Source of the DNA: Paenibacillus sinopodophylli
Lineage (GTDB): Bacteria > Bacillota > Bacilli > Paenibacillales > Paenibacillaceae
NCBI RefSeq assembly: GCF_005930355.1
Contig: NZ_VDBO01000005.1
Span: 62,001 to 126,000 of the forward strand
Length of the DNA: 64,000 bases
Direction of reading: 5' to 3'
Below the pieces are notes generated by a model. It ran no database searches and had not been told where the DNA came from. It saw nothing but the letters and a program-made list of their open reading frames with translations. A program made the position numbers and the translations under genes. Below are positions 52,147-61,711 of the stretch, piece after piece; position 1 is the stretch's first letter; every line of letters begins with the position of its first letter.

Positions 52147-53303
52147 GCGCGCGAGTTCAATCGGCGACGACTCAGGCTCATGGCATGGGCACGGAGCTGG
52201 TCCGGCCGGATTGGGCACAGATTACTCTCGAGGAGACAAAACGGCTGTTCGGCCGGTACTCTAATCTGGCCGATGTGACGTCTCTCCTCTGGCATAGCCC
52301 GCGTCCGTTCTCCAGCGCGACGATTGTCGAAACGGCTGAGGGGCGTCTTTTTGTAAAAAGGCATCATCATACTGTGCGGGACGTCGAAGGACTGAATGAG
52401 GAGCATCGGTTTATCCGGCATCTTCGGACGCACGGGAGTCCGGTAAGCGAGATTCTGGAGGGGACGGATGGAGCGACGGCTTATGCGGTGGAGGGATGGA
52501 CCTATGAAGTGCATCGCCTTGCGAAAGGGACTGACCTGTACCGAGACGCTGTCTCATGGAGTCCCTTCCAGCAGGAAGCCCACGCCTATGCGGCTGGAGA
52601 AGCACTCGCGCGTATGCACTTAGCGGCGGAAGGCTTCCAGGCCCCTGCGAGATTGGTCCGCCCGCTCGTCTCCAGCTTCTCGGTCTTTGGTTCAGATGAC
52701 CCCAGTGCGAAGCTGTCGGCTTACGTTGCAAGCCGTCCCTCTCTATTGAATTACTTGCATACTCGCTCATGGGAGAAGGATTGCGAGAATATTCTATTCC
52801 CGCTGTACGAGCGGTTTGCTCCCTATATTAATATGCTGAAGCCGCTCTGGACTCATAATGATTGGCATTCGTCCAACCTGCTTTGGGAAGAGGACGGTGA
52901 TGCTGCAAAGGTGACGTCCATCCTCGACTTCGGGTTGGCAGATCGAACGAACGCGGTCTATGATCTGGCGACAGCCATTGAGCGCAACGTTATCGATTGG
53001 CTTGCACTGCATGAAGGCAAGCAAGACGGTCTCGTGGCATACGAGCACTTGGAGGCACTGCTCTCCGGTTATGAGTCAATTCGCCCCTTGAGCACAGATG
53101 AGCAAAAAGCGCTTGAGGCAATACTGCCCCTCGTTCATGCAGAGTTTGCGCTATCCGAGATCGATTATTTTATCGGCATTGTGCGATCGACAGGCAACGC
53201 GGATATGGCTTACGACCTTTACCTGCTTGGACACGCGGAATGGTTCCAGGAACAATATGGCCAAGAGCTGCTGTCCTATCTCCGGTGCAGAACTTACAGA
53301 TAA
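52143..53303 (+). CDS. APH-type small-molecule kinase
   Basis: The 386-residue protein has the aminoglycoside/choline kinase fold: an N-lobe strand LFVKRHHH with the ATP-binding Lys, the catalytic loop HNDWHSSNLLW (HxDxxxxN), and ILDFGLADRTNAVYDLATAIERN with the metal-binding Asp. Members phosphorylate choline, homoserine, methylthioribose, thiamin or aminoglycosides. Gene position between binding proteins and permease suggests it phosphorylates the imported compound. The ATG at 52143 overlaps the upstream stop and follows AGGGGG. The longer frame from 52095 lies inside the upstream gene. Confidence 0.88.
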   Translation: MSARVQSATTQAHGMGTELVRPDWAQITLEETKRLFGRYSNLADVTSLLWHSPRPFSSATIVETAEGRLFVKRHHHTVRDVEGLNEEHRFIRHLRTHGSPVSEILEGTDGATAYAVEGWTYEVHRLAKGTDLYRDAVSWSPFQQEAHAYAAGEALARMHLAAEGFQAPARLVRPLVSSFSVFGSDDPSAKLSAYVASRPSLLNYLHTRSWEKDCENILFPLYERFAPYINMLKPLWTHNDWHSSNLLWEEDGDAAKVTSILDFGLADRTNAVYDLATAIERNVIDWLALHEGKQDGLVAYEHLEALLSGYESIRPLSTDEQKALEAILPLVHAEFALSEIDYFIGIVRSTGNADMAYDLYLLGHAEWFQEQYGQELLSYLRCRTYR

Positions 53304-53404
53304 ACGCGCAGTATGCCGAGCGATTCGTGTTGACAAAGCAAGTCGGCGTTTGTTAATTTATAAGTAAACTTATCGGAATAATAAAAATTGAGGCGTGACA
53401 ACTT

Positions 53405-54157
53405 ATGATAAGACGTATCCGCTCGGGCGGACATCTATACCCGATCATTTCACTTCTTGTCTTTATCGTACTCTGGCAGCTCATTGTGACGCTGGTCGGC
53501 GTGCCGATGTATATTCTTCCTTCGCCCATAGATACGGTGAAAGCTTTGGTCGAGGATTTCAACCTTATTGCCGGACATGTCGGCATGACATTATACGAAT
53601 CAGCAATAGGCTTCTTGCTGTCCATCGTGCTGGCTTTTGTTATCAGCATTCTGATGGACAGCTTTGCTCCGCTCAAGAAGTCTTTGTATCCTATTTTAAT
53701 TGTTAGTCAGACCATTCCGACGATTGTGATCACCCCTATCCTAATCATCTGGTTCGGGTTTGGACTGCTGCCGAAGGTTCTTGTTATCGTCATGGTGTGC
53801 TTTTTTCCGATCTGCATCAGCCTGATGGATGGATTCGAGAAGGTGGACAGGGACTATTTGAACCTGTTTCGTACCTTTAGGTCGAGCAAGCTTCAGACTT
53901 TCCTACACCTGAAGTTGCCGCATGCTTTGGTGAATTTCTTCTCTGGGCTCAAGATCGCTGCGACTTATCTGATCATGGCGGCGATTATTGCGGAGTGGCA
54001 AGGCGGCACGAAGGGGATCGGCGTGTATATGGTGCGAGCTAAGAGTGCCTACGCCCTCGATAAGGTGTTTGCGTCCATCCTAGTCATTGTTCTGATTAGT
54101 GTTGTATTAATCGCTCTCATCAACTGGGTCGGTGAGCGGGCAACGAAATGGAAATAG
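53405..54157 (+). CDS. NitT/TauT-type ABC permease
   Basis: The 250-residue protein has six hydrophobic segments and the BPD_transp_1 pattern with the cytosolic EAA-like loop (FRTFRSSKLQTFLHLKLPHALVNFFSGLKIAATY). It forms the membrane part of the importer fed by the lipoprotein at 50114. It follows the kinase gene after about 100 bases and overlaps the frame leading into the ATPase gene. Confidence 0.92.
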   Translation: MIRRIRSGGHLYPIISLLVFIVLWQLIVTLVGVPMYILPSPIDTVKALVEDFNLIAGHVGMTLYESAIGFLLSIVLAFVISILMDSFAPLKKSLYPILIVSQTIPTIVITPILIIWFGFGLLPKVLVIVMVCFFPICISLMDGFEKVDRDYLNLFRTFRSSKLQTFLHLKLPHALVNFFSGLKIAATYLIMAAIIAEWQGGTKGIGVYMVRAKSAYALDKVFASILVIVLISVVLIALINWVGERATKWK

Positions 54158-54168
54158 AGGTGATGACC

Positions 54169-54957
54169 GTGCAAACCGTACAAGAGCAAGCGCGGGAGAA
54201 CGTGGAACCGAATGGGGAAAAGATGGGCGAAGAGATTCGCGGTACGGAAGCTCTAATTGTGCTCGATCACGTCAGCAAGAGCTTTGGCGACTTAGAGGTA
54301 CTTAGGGATATCTCCCTGCGAGTAAATCGCGGAGAGTTTGTCTCCATCTTGGGGCCAAGCGGCTCAGGCAAGAGCACCTTGTTTAATATGATTACGGGAT
54401 TGCTGCCATCGGATAGTGGCGATTTGAAAATAGACGGAGAGATCGGGTACATGCAGCAGAAAGATCTGCTGCTCCCATGGAAGACCGTTATGGACAACAT
54501 TACGCTTCCTCTGAGGTTTAAGGGAGTCAATAAGAAGCTTGCGAGGGAGCAGGCGGATGCGCTAATCGACCGAGTCGGACTGCGCGGTTACGAGGAGCAT
54601 TATCCCAGCCAGCTGTCAGGGGGCATGAAGCAGCGGGCAAGCTTCCTTCGGACGTTCCTCGCTTCGGGCGAAATCATGCTGCTCGACGAACCGTTCGGAG
54701 CGCTCGACTCGATGACAAAGAGCGGCATGCAGAGCTGGCTGCTGGAAGTGCAAGAAGCTTTTGGCGCGACGATCCTATTCATCACTCACGATATCGAGGA
54801 AGCGATTCTCTTGTCAGACCGGATTTATATTCTTTCATCGAGACCTGGCGTGGTGAAGGAGGAGTTGTCAGTGAGCTTCGCCACTGGCGACAAGCGGGGA
54901 AGATTGCTCGATCCGGAGATGCTGCGGATGAAGGAAGCGATTAAGAAGTTTTTGTAA
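54169..54957 (+). CDS. NitT/TauT-type ABC ATPase
   Basis: The ATPase (about 262 residues) has Walker A GPSGSGKST, Q-loop (YMQQKDLLLPW), signature LSGGMKQRASF, Walker B IMLLDEPFGALD and H-loop ITHD. It belongs to the SsuB/TauB/ThiZ-like group. Starts at 54148 (ATG), 54163 (ATG) and 54169 (GTG) are in frame. I choose 54169 because AGAGGTG is best spaced for it, but this is uncertain. It powers the adjacent permease. Confidence 0.92.
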   Translation: MQTVQEQARENVEPNGEKMGEEIRGTEALIVLDHVSKSFGDLEVLRDISLRVNRGEFVSILGPSGSGKSTLFNMITGLLPSDSGDLKIDGEIGYMQQKDLLLPWKTVMDNITLPLRFKGVNKKLAREQADALIDRVGLRGYEEHYPSQLSGGMKQRASFLRTFLASGEIMLLDEPFGALDSMTKSGMQSWLLEVQEAFGATILFITHDIEEAILLSDRIYILSSRPGVVKEELSVSFATGDKRGRLLDPEMLRMKEAIKKFL

Positions 54958-54990
54958 GAGAGACAAAATATCATTAGAGGGGGAGCAAGC

Positions 54991-55839
54991 GTGGAATGGT
55001 ATTCAATAGGAGAAGTCTCGAAGCAGTGTCGTATTCCGATCCGTACGCTGCGGTACTATGACGATATCGGATTGCTTAAGCCTGAGCGGATTTCGCCGGA
55101 CAACAACTATCGTTACTATTCCAAGGAAGGTATGCGCAAAATCCCCCTTATCAAATATTATAAACAGCTTGGGTTCAAGCTGGAGGACATCGCGACGATG
55201 CTGGAGCGACAGAACTTTGACATGCTGGAGGATTACATGGAGAAGGAGCTTATTGACGTCGAGAAGCAAATGGCTGAGCTGCAGAAGAAACATTTTGCCA
55301 TTCAGGAGTGGCGTAGGCTGCTGAAGCAGGGAGAATCGTTTCTAGCCGATTCCAAGAAGGAGAGGGAAATCGCTATTGCTGATTTCCCTCTCTATCGTAC
55401 GATGACGTTCCACTACGAGGTCAAGGAACAGCATGCTGCGGACATGGAGGTGCTTTACAGCAATATACTTGTCGAGCTGTGCACTCGTCAGAATGTTTTC
55501 GCTTACGGGCCGTTCATACTGTACTTCGAGGACTTCGGACGACGCGTGGATCATACGTTCACAGGGGTCGATTGTTATACGTCGGTTATCGAAGACGGTA
55601 CGAACGATGGGCTGACAACGGAGGTAGGAGGCTTCCGGGCGATTAGTGTTGTTCATCGTGGTGATTACCGCACGATTGGTCAGTCCTACCGCGAGGTTCA
55701 GGAATGGGCGGATCTGGAGAATATTAAGCTGCAGGGCGCATCCTATGAGCGGTACATCATCGATCCGTGGAGCACCAAAGACAGCGACAATTATGTAACG
55801 GAACTAATTCTGCCAATTGGGGGCAATGAGCATGTCTAA
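54991..55839 (+). CDS. MerR-family regulator with GyrI/BmrR-like effector domain
   Basis: The 282-residue protein has a MerR winged helix at 1-75 (YSIGEVSKQCRIPIRTLRYYDDIGLLKPERI), a coiled-coil dimerisation helix (about 80-115), and a GyrI-like ligand-binding domain (about 130-282: YRTMTFHYEVKEQHA, GGFRAISVVHRGDYRTIGQSY, YVTELILPI). Proteins of this layout sense aromatic or cationic small molecules and activate promoters with 19-bp spacers. The operon promoter at 50032-50062 has that geometry. The GTG start follows GAGGGGGAG. It overlaps the rhodanese gene by 8 bases. Confidence 0.93.
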   Translation: MEWYSIGEVSKQCRIPIRTLRYYDDIGLLKPERISPDNNYRYYSKEGMRKIPLIKYYKQLGFKLEDIATMLERQNFDMLEDYMEKELIDVEKQMAELQKKHFAIQEWRRLLKQGESFLADSKKEREIAIADFPLYRTMTFHYEVKEQHAADMEVLYSNILVELCTRQNVFAYGPFILYFEDFGRRVDHTFTGVDCYTSVIEDGTNDGLTTEVGGFRAISVVHRGDYRTIGQSYREVQEWADLENIKLQGASYERYIIDPWSTKDSDNYVTELILPIGGNEHV

Positions 55840-56677
55840 CTTGATAAATGTTGAAGAGGCGGCATTGCTGCTTGGACATTCGAATGTCGTGTTCGCGGAT
55901 GTGCGGTTCGTGTTGGGTCAACCAGAAGCGGGTCGCTGTTTTTTTGAGGCAGGACATATTCAGGGCGCGTTGTTCTTCGATCTCTATGAGGACTTGTCCG
56001 GTCCGAAGAAGGAGCACGGTGGAGGTCGTCCATTGCCGAGTGTGGAAGAGTTCGCACGAAAGCTGGGCGAAGCCGGAATTGACGCGGAGACGGAGGTTAT
56101 CGTGTACGATGATCAAGGCGGCAGCATAGCCGCGCGGCTATGGTGGACGCTGAAATACCTTGGTCACGACCGGGTTAAGCTGCTGGCGGAGGGCTTTACG
56201 GGCTGGCTCGACGCCGGGCATCCCGTAACGAATGAGCTTTCGGGACCGAAGGTGGCGAAGCGGTTCATCCCACGCGTGAGGGAAGAGCTGTTCGTTGATA
56301 TCGAGCAAGTGAAGGCAGGTATTGGCCGCAAAGGTCGAGTACTGATCGATGCGCGGAAGCCAGCACACTTCACGGGCGAGGATACGAGCAAGTATGCCAA
56401 AGCCGGCCACATTCCGAGCGCTATTAACCGTTTCTGGGAGGATGGATCTCCGGGCGGTGTCTTCCAAGATGCGGCGGCGCAGCGTGCAAGATTCAAGGAT
56501 CTGCCGCTCGACTCGGAAATTATTGTCTATTGCGGGGCTGGCGTCACAGCAACACCTAATGTTCTGGCGTTAACGGAAGCGGGATATGGGAACGTGAGGT
56601 TGTATGTTGGGAGCTGGAGCGATTGGGTTTCTTATAAGGGGAATTTAGTTGCGGTGGGGGATGAAGAGAAGGCGTAA
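55832..56677 (+). CDS. Thiosulfate/3-mercaptopyruvate-type sulfurtransferase (two rhodanese domains)
   Basis: The 281-residue protein has two rhodanese domains. The inactive N-terminal one (about 5-130) contains GHIQGALFFDLYEDLSGP and VIVYDDQGGSIAARLWWTL. The C-terminal one (about 150-275) contains AGHIPSAINRFW and the active-site loop YCGAGVTATPN with its nucleophilic Cys. It is the usual length for the family. The start at 55832 is favoured by GGGGG 8 bases upstream. It is the last gene of the operon, translationally coupled to the MerR gene, suggesting that sulfur transfer belongs to the pathway. Confidence 0.92.
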   Translation: MSNLINVEEAALLLGHSNVVFADVRFVLGQPEAGRCFFEAGHIQGALFFDLYEDLSGPKKEHGGGRPLPSVEEFARKLGEAGIDAETEVIVYDDQGGSIAARLWWTLKYLGHDRVKLLAEGFTGWLDAGHPVTNELSGPKVAKRFIPRVREELFVDIEQVKAGIGRKGRVLIDARKPAHFTGEDTSKYAKAGHIPSAINRFWEDGSPGGVFQDAAAQRARFKDLPLDSEIIVYCGAGVTATPNVLALTEAGYGNVRLYVGSWSDWVSYKGNLVAVGDEEKA

Positions 56678-56687
56678 GCATATACGA

Positions 56688-56724
56688 AAAGAAGTACATC
56701 GCTCATTTCGCGATGTACTTCTTT
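56688..56724 (+). terminator. Terminator of the THI5-like operon
   Basis: AAAGAAGTACATCGC pairs perfectly with GCGATGTACTTCTTT (15 bp) around a 7-base loop, 11 bases after the rhodanese stop. The T run is short. Confidence 0.75.
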
Positions 56725-56921
56725 GTGGTGGACCTAGGGGCGTCGAGGTCTACAAGAACTCAACATTAGATTCCTGATAGTATATTCATGTAGTACCCGA
56801 TTCGGGCTCAGATTGAGACCAGCATGTATGGCCTTCGATAGATCGTACAGCCCTTTGTACGGTCACGAAGACAAGGAAGGCAGAAAGATTAAATACATAT
56901 CCATGCGGGCTTCGTGCCTGA

Positions 56922-58835
56922 TTAACTATAGAATTGCCAGAATACAAGCAGTCCCAACAGAACAATAATCATTGCCACTGCCAGAATGATTGACCACTTG
57001 TCACGGACAGTTGAAGCCGTTCTTTTTTTCTTCCAGGATAGAAGCAGCGCCACCACCAACAATACAGCTAGACCAGTCAGACCATAGTTAATTATAATCT
57101 GCGGATACACTTCGGCATAGGCACGCTCATTGTTGCTGAGCATACGTAACGCCAGAACTAGATTATTCCCCACAATACTGGTACCCGTTAAGGTGAGGCC
57201 AGTCACCAGCTTGCAGCTGATAGGACCAATTGCAGATAATGTTCTGGCTCTTCGCTTGTTCAAGATCGCCCGCACCAGCAATATAAACGGGGCAATAATG
57301 AAATAGACGATTGTCATCATCGCCAACGCGGCATTCAAGAGCAGAAGCGGCATTGATTTACTGGAAGGCAACGGCAAATAATCAGACGTATATACCGAGA
57401 TTGCCTCTATCTTGCCATTACTGACAGTGACATGCAGCATTGGCCAGGCATCGAGCGCTGAATCTCCGCTTACTTTCTCATAGAGGTAAGGTTGAACCTG
57501 CTTATAGCTTCCGCTCATACCCGCAAGTGACACATGGAGCAGATTGGCTCCATGCGGCTTAATCTTCATCAGCGTAAGGTATGGGAATAAACTCATGAAT
57601 CCATGTTCAGGGCGACGCGCAGCCACGAACTCACCTTGAATCTCTGAAGCATCCGGCAGATTGACAGCATCCGCCTGCTCCCGTACGCCCACTATCGCTT
57701 TGGCCAGACCATGAACAATGTTGGATTCGCTGGCCTGATTGGTCATAATAATGATTGCAAACCGGCTTTCAGGCACAATCAACAGATTGGTGGCAAAAGC
57801 AATCGTATTCCCGCCATGCCCCAGTGTACGGTGCAGTCCAGGGTATTCCCAGAATCCATGAGCAATGCCTGGCATTTCTGTAGATGAGGCATTACTCTGG
57901 GCCAGCATTGTGCTTAGCGTCTCGGGCTTATCGAACAGAGGGGATTGCTCCCTCGCTGCAGGTAGGAATGCCATCGCAAATTTAGCCAAATCTTCTGCAG
58001 TGCCGTTATTACCGCCATTGGGGTACATGGACATATAATTCCAAGCTCCCTGCGTAAAGGCCCCTTTTCCTTCAAAGAAATAACCTTTAGCTTTATGCTC
58101 AAGCAGCTCCGGACGATCCTCTACGACGGAGTACGCAATGGAACTTTTCATGTCCAAGGGATCAAAGATATGCTGTTGAACGTATTCATGAAAAGGCTGA
58201 CCGCTAATTCTCTCCACAATATAAGCAGCTAGTGAGTTGCCATAGTTCGAATAGGCTACAGTTCTACCGGGCCTGTAAATTTGTGCCGGCTGGGCAAGCT
58301 GCAGTCCTTCTTCCAGTGATCGTACTTCCTCAGGAGATTGATAGGCCATATCGAACATATACTCTTCGAACCCGGCATTATGGTTCATTAGATTAATCAT
58401 TGTTATCGGCTCATCATATTTCAGCTTGGTTAGGAAATTCACTGGTAAATAACTGCGGATATCTTCATTTAGATCAATAGTACCTTGTTCAGCCAGTTGC
58501 ATCACGGATGTCCATACTGCAAGCTTACTAATTGAGCCCCACTCCATTACTGTATCTGTCGAGACAGGGATCTGCTGCTCCACATCGGCATAGCCGTAAC
58601 CCTTGGACAGCACTATCTGGCCATCCTTCACCATAACAACAGACGCACCGACAGTTTGTTGTCCGATGTAGTCTTTTACATAATCGTCGACAAAAGCCTC
58701 TAGACTTGCCATAGGAATCCCGGAAGGGGTTGCTCCTTCTGATCCGTCGCTAACTTTCTCTGCTGCCAAGGCTGTGATAGTACTGCTCAGAAACAATAGT
58801 ATGGCGAACACAAGTATAAATCTTTTTCTTAACAA
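56922..58835 (-). CDS. Class C beta-lactamase-like serine hydrolase with C-terminal membrane helices
   Basis: From the TTG at 58835 (AAGGAGAGG upstream) the protein has 637 residues. A signal peptide (about 4-25) is followed by a beta-lactamase/transpeptidase-like domain (about 35-380) with SISK (SxxK), YSNYGN (YxN) and GHGGN (HxG). Then come a beta-rich region (about 380-500) and four hydrophobic helices to the C-terminus. Family members include esterases, D-amino-acid peptidases and penicillin-binding-like proteins. The membrane tail places the active site at the outer face of the membrane. The longer frame from 58892 lacks a ribosome binding site. Confidence 0.92.
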   Translation of the reverse strand: MLRKRFILVFAILLFLSSTITALAAEKVSDGSEGATPSGIPMASLEAFVDDYVKDYIGQQTVGASVVMVKDGQIVLSKGYGYADVEQQIPVSTDTVMEWGSISKLAVWTSVMQLAEQGTIDLNEDIRSYLPVNFLTKLKYDEPITMINLMNHNAGFEEYMFDMAYQSPEEVRSLEEGLQLAQPAQIYRPGRTVAYSNYGNSLAAYIVERISGQPFHEYVQQHIFDPLDMKSSIAYSVVEDRPELLEHKAKGYFFEGKGAFTQGAWNYMSMYPNGGNNGTAEDLAKFAMAFLPAAREQSPLFDKPETLSTMLAQSNASSTEMPGIAHGFWEYPGLHRTLGHGGNTIAFATNLLIVPESRFAIIIMTNQASESNIVHGLAKAIVGVREQADAVNLPDASEIQGEFVAARRPEHGFMSLFPYLTLMKIKPHGANLLHVSLAGMSGSYKQVQPYLYEKVSGDSALDAWPMLHVTVSNGKIEAISVYTSDYLPLPSSKSMPLLLLNAALAMMTIVYFIIAPFILLVRAILNKRRARTLSAIGPISCKLVTGLTLTGTSIVGNNLVLALRMLSNNERAYAEVYPQIIINYGLTGLAVLLVVALLLSWKKKRTASTVRDKWSIILAVAMIIVLLGLLVFWQFYS

Positions 58836-59162
58836 TGAAACCTCTCCTTTAGTCGGTTGAATGCCTCCAACTATTCTAACAAAAATCCTCAAACGGAACC
58901 GTATATTCTTATAAAAATGAGTTCTACTGCCTTAAGCGTAGTGGTATATCTCAGATGCGCTCAACAACTTCTAGAAAGGCTCATTGGCCAAGCGGTATTC
59001 GCCTGGCTCGTCTTGGGGTTTGCTGAGTTACAATGAATGTGCCTCAGTAATGGAGCTTTAATCGAACAGAAGAAATCGGACTTCACCATTTGACTGGAGA
59101 GGAATGCAATCATGACGGTTTCTCATATACGAGCAGTTCCGAAAGATTTCTATTAAAGCAGG
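58836..59162. other. 327-bp intergenic region
   Basis: It holds the promoter of the serine hydrolase and then unassigned sequence running into the ISL3 remnant. The right part may be the lost 5' end of the transposase gene, but the frame is not recoverable. Confidence 0.35.
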
Positions 59163-59645
59163 GGAAGTGAATTTTTCGCTTGCCCCAATTGCGGCGGATC
59201 CAGCAAGGTTCATGATACCGATCAGAAGCATTGGCAACATCTTGATTTCTAGAATTGGAAAACCTATATCCATGCCAAAGTACCGAGAACGGAGTGCACG
59301 AATTGCCGCAAAATATGGCTCGTCCCTGTTGCATGGTCACGCCCGAAGTCGCACTTTACGCTGTATTTTGAAGCCTGGGCTATGCGTCTGATGGCGGAAA
59401 TGCCTGTTAATGCCGCCGCCCGTGAGCTTCGAGAACACGATACTCGCCTGTGGCGGATCTTTCGTCACTATGTGAATAAAGTGATGACAGAATTGGAGTT
59501 GTCGTTGCTTGAAGGTATTCATGGACTTGTTCAAGTTTCAAAACGAAAAGCTCGCGGATACCGAAACGTGAATCATTTGATTGCTGTGGTTTACATGATC
59601 GCTAACAAAACACGACTTTCAGCACTCGCAGCACGAAGGAGCTGA
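59163..59645 (+). pseudogene. ISL3-family transposase remnant lacking the DDE core
   Basis: One frame reads from an N-terminal zinc-finger region (CPNCGGSSKVHDTD, then CTNCRKIW) through the helix-turn-helix (MPVNAAARELREHDTRLWRIFRHYV) and then jumps near 59500 directly to the conserved C-terminus (HGLVQVSKRKARGYRNVNHL, VVYMIANKTRL). The intervening 200-plus residues with the DDE catalytic core are deleted. There is also an in-frame TAG at 59250-59252 inside the zinc-finger region. No start codon or terminal inverted repeats were identified. Confidence 0.78.
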
Positions 59646-59971
59646 ACTCGTCAGTTCCCCGTTTCCTTTCTACCAGATTTTAAAGAAACTTTCACATCTA
59701 AGCGACACTATGAAACTACATAATTCGGTGTTAGCCACTCAATTGAGCGAAGAGCCGTTTTTTTTGTCGAAAGTCAACGTGGAGTCATCTATCGGCTTGG
59801 GAGTATTATACTTTTCGAAGTAGTATGGTACTTTGACCACCGAGGGATGGGATACAAATCGATTGAAGTTGGTTGTGAACAGTGTTACTCTAACAACGGT
59901 AAACTTATAATTTATGGTTTGCAATACGTCTAATAATAGTCACTATTTTAGTTATATAGAAAGGAAATACT
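59646..59971. other. 326-bp leader of the ABC-F gene
   Basis: No gene is visible. A weak hairpin (about 59726-59757, CGG...CCG with CTCAATTGAG inside) is followed by a run of eight T at 59758-59765. It could be a transcription attenuator, as many ABC-F resistance genes are controlled by attenuation, or the end of the insertion sequence. Confidence 0.35.
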
Positions 59972-61711
59972 ATGATAACAGTTGATAACTTATCCTTCTC
60001 ATTCCCGCAAAAAGAACTATATAAAAACATTTCATTTACGCTTGAGGAGGCACAACATTGCGCTTTTATAGGAACAAGTGGCAATGGGAAAAGTACATTG
60101 ATAGATATATTGATAGATCCAGAAAGATATTTGTTCGAGGGCAAGTTAGAAATAGACCCCACTTGTAAGATTGGTCTCGTAAGTCAATTTCCACAATTTG
60201 ACAAAAAGAAAGAAATAACCGTTTATGAATATATAGGGGAACAATTTATTAAGATACAAAATGAAATAACTGCTATTTGTATTGAGATGGAAACATCATC
60301 GGATATTGATTCCTTATTAGAAAAATATCAATTAGCTTTAGACGCATTTGATTCAATTAGTGGGGAAGATTTTGAAAGCAACATGAATAAGAAACTTAAT
60401 CTAGCAAACCTTATGAGGCTTAAAGATCTTAGGGTATCCGACCTGAGCGGTGGCGAATTCAAGCTTATTCAAGTGATGAAGGAAATGCTTAGTAGTCCAG
60501 ACTTAATGATTATGGACGAACCAGATGTATTTCTAGACTTTGAAAACCTAAATGCGCTTAAGAACCTTATTAATTCTCACAAAGGAACACTGCTAGTTGT
60601 TACGCACAACCGATATCTATTGAATCATTGTTTCAACAAAATGATACACCTTGAAAACACAGAGATCCAAGAGTTTGATGGGCGATATATAGATTATACC
60701 TTCTCATTACTTCAGACTAAAGTTGAGTTACAAGAACTCAAAATTGCCGAGGATGAAGAAGTGGAGAGAAACGAGAATATCATTATTAATCTCAGAGCTA
60801 TGGCAACTTATAATTCAGAAGCTTCTAGAGGCAAAGCATTAAAAGCTAGAGTCAAGTTTCAAGAAAGATTGGAAGCGCGTAGAATTAAAGCGCCATTTGT
60901 TGATATTAAGCAACCGAATATTCGTTTTGGTATTGATAATGAAATGGAAGACACCATTGTTGTAAATGTCACTAATTATAGTGTTGCCTTTGATGAGTTG
61001 CTGTTAGACAATATTAACTTTGAGATAAAATCTACCGATAAAGTAGCCATTATTGGTTCAAATGGTACCGGGAAAACGACTTTACTCCGAGATATCTTTA
61101 CAAATAATCATGATTCCATTGCAATAAATGCTGATGTTAAAGTAGCTTATTTATCTCAAAATCAAGGCGAAGTGCTAGAAGAATCTAATACAATACTAGA
61201 AGAATTCATCGATGCTGGGTTTAAAACGTATGATGAAGTTAGATCGTATATTTCAAACTATGGCTTTGAAGGAGAAATCGTTAATCAAAAGATAAAATCT
61301 TTATCGGGTGGAGAAACAAATATGCTTCAATTGGCTAAAGTAGCTGCCAGTAAAGCAAACGTATTGCTTCTTGATGAACCGACAAGCCATTTAGACATCT
61401 ATTCACAAATAGCACTGGAGAAAGCTATTGAAGACTATCAAGGTGCGGTTCTCATGATTTCTCATGATTTCTATTCTGTTGTAAATGGTATGGATTATGT
61501 TTTAATCATTGACGATAAAAAGATTAGAAAAATGAGTATTAAAAAATTTAGACAGATGATTTATGCTAGTCATTTCGATAAGGACTATCTAGAAACTGAA
61601 CTAAATAAAAGATCAGTTGAAATGAAAATAGAGTTGGCTTTAAAAGATACTGATTTTGAACTTGCAAAAGTATTGGTTGAAGAGCTGGAAGAGCTGATTA
61701 AGTTGCTTTAA
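59972..61711 (+). CDS. ABC-F family ATPase (ribosome-protection type candidate)
   Basis: The 579-residue protein has two ABC domains in one chain and no membrane segments. Domain 1 has Walker A GTSGNGKST, LSGGEFKL and IMDEPDVFLD. A charged linker (about 245-310) follows. Domain 2 has GSNGTGKTT, LSGGETNML and LLLDEPTSHLD, then a short helical tail. ABC-F proteins act on ribosomes, and some confer resistance to MLS-type antibiotics or pleuromutilins. The gene is A+T-rich compared with its surroundings and lies beside an ISL3 remnant, so acquisition is likely. AGAAAGGAAA precedes the ATG. The exact subgroup cannot be settled by eye. Confidence 0.9.
   Translation: MITVDNLSFSFPQKELYKNISFTLEEAQHCAFIGTSGNGKSTLIDILIDPERYLFEGKLEIDPTCKIGLVSQFPQFDKKKEITVYEYIGEQFIKIQNEITAICIEMETSSDIDSLLEKYQLALDAFDSISGEDFESNMNKKLNLANLMRLKDLRVSDLSGGEFKLIQVMKEMLSSPDLMIMDEPDVFLDFENLNALKNLINSHKGTLLVVTHNRYLLNHCFNKMIHLENTEIQEFDGRYIDYTFSLLQTKVELQELKIAEDEEVERNENIIINLRAMATYNSEASRGKALKARVKFQERLEARRIKAPFVDIKQPNIRFGIDNEMEDTIVVNVTNYSVAFDELLLDNINFEIKSTDKVAIIGSNGTGKTTLLRDIFTNNHDSIAINADVKVAYLSQNQGEVLEESNTILEEFIDAGFKTYDEVRSYISNYGFEGEIVNQKIKSLSGGETNMLQLAKVAASKANVLLLDEPTSHLDIYSQIALEKAIEDYQGAVLMISHDFYSVVNGMDYVLIIDDKKIRKMSIKKFRQMIYASHFDKDYLETELNKRSVEMKIELALKDTDFELAKVLVEELEELIKLL

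Noticed and set aside
56828-56968. 46-codon plus-strand frame starting MAFDRSYSPLYGHEDKEG
   Set aside because: Weak ribosome binding site, overlaps the 3' end of the serine hydrolase gene, and matches nothing I know.
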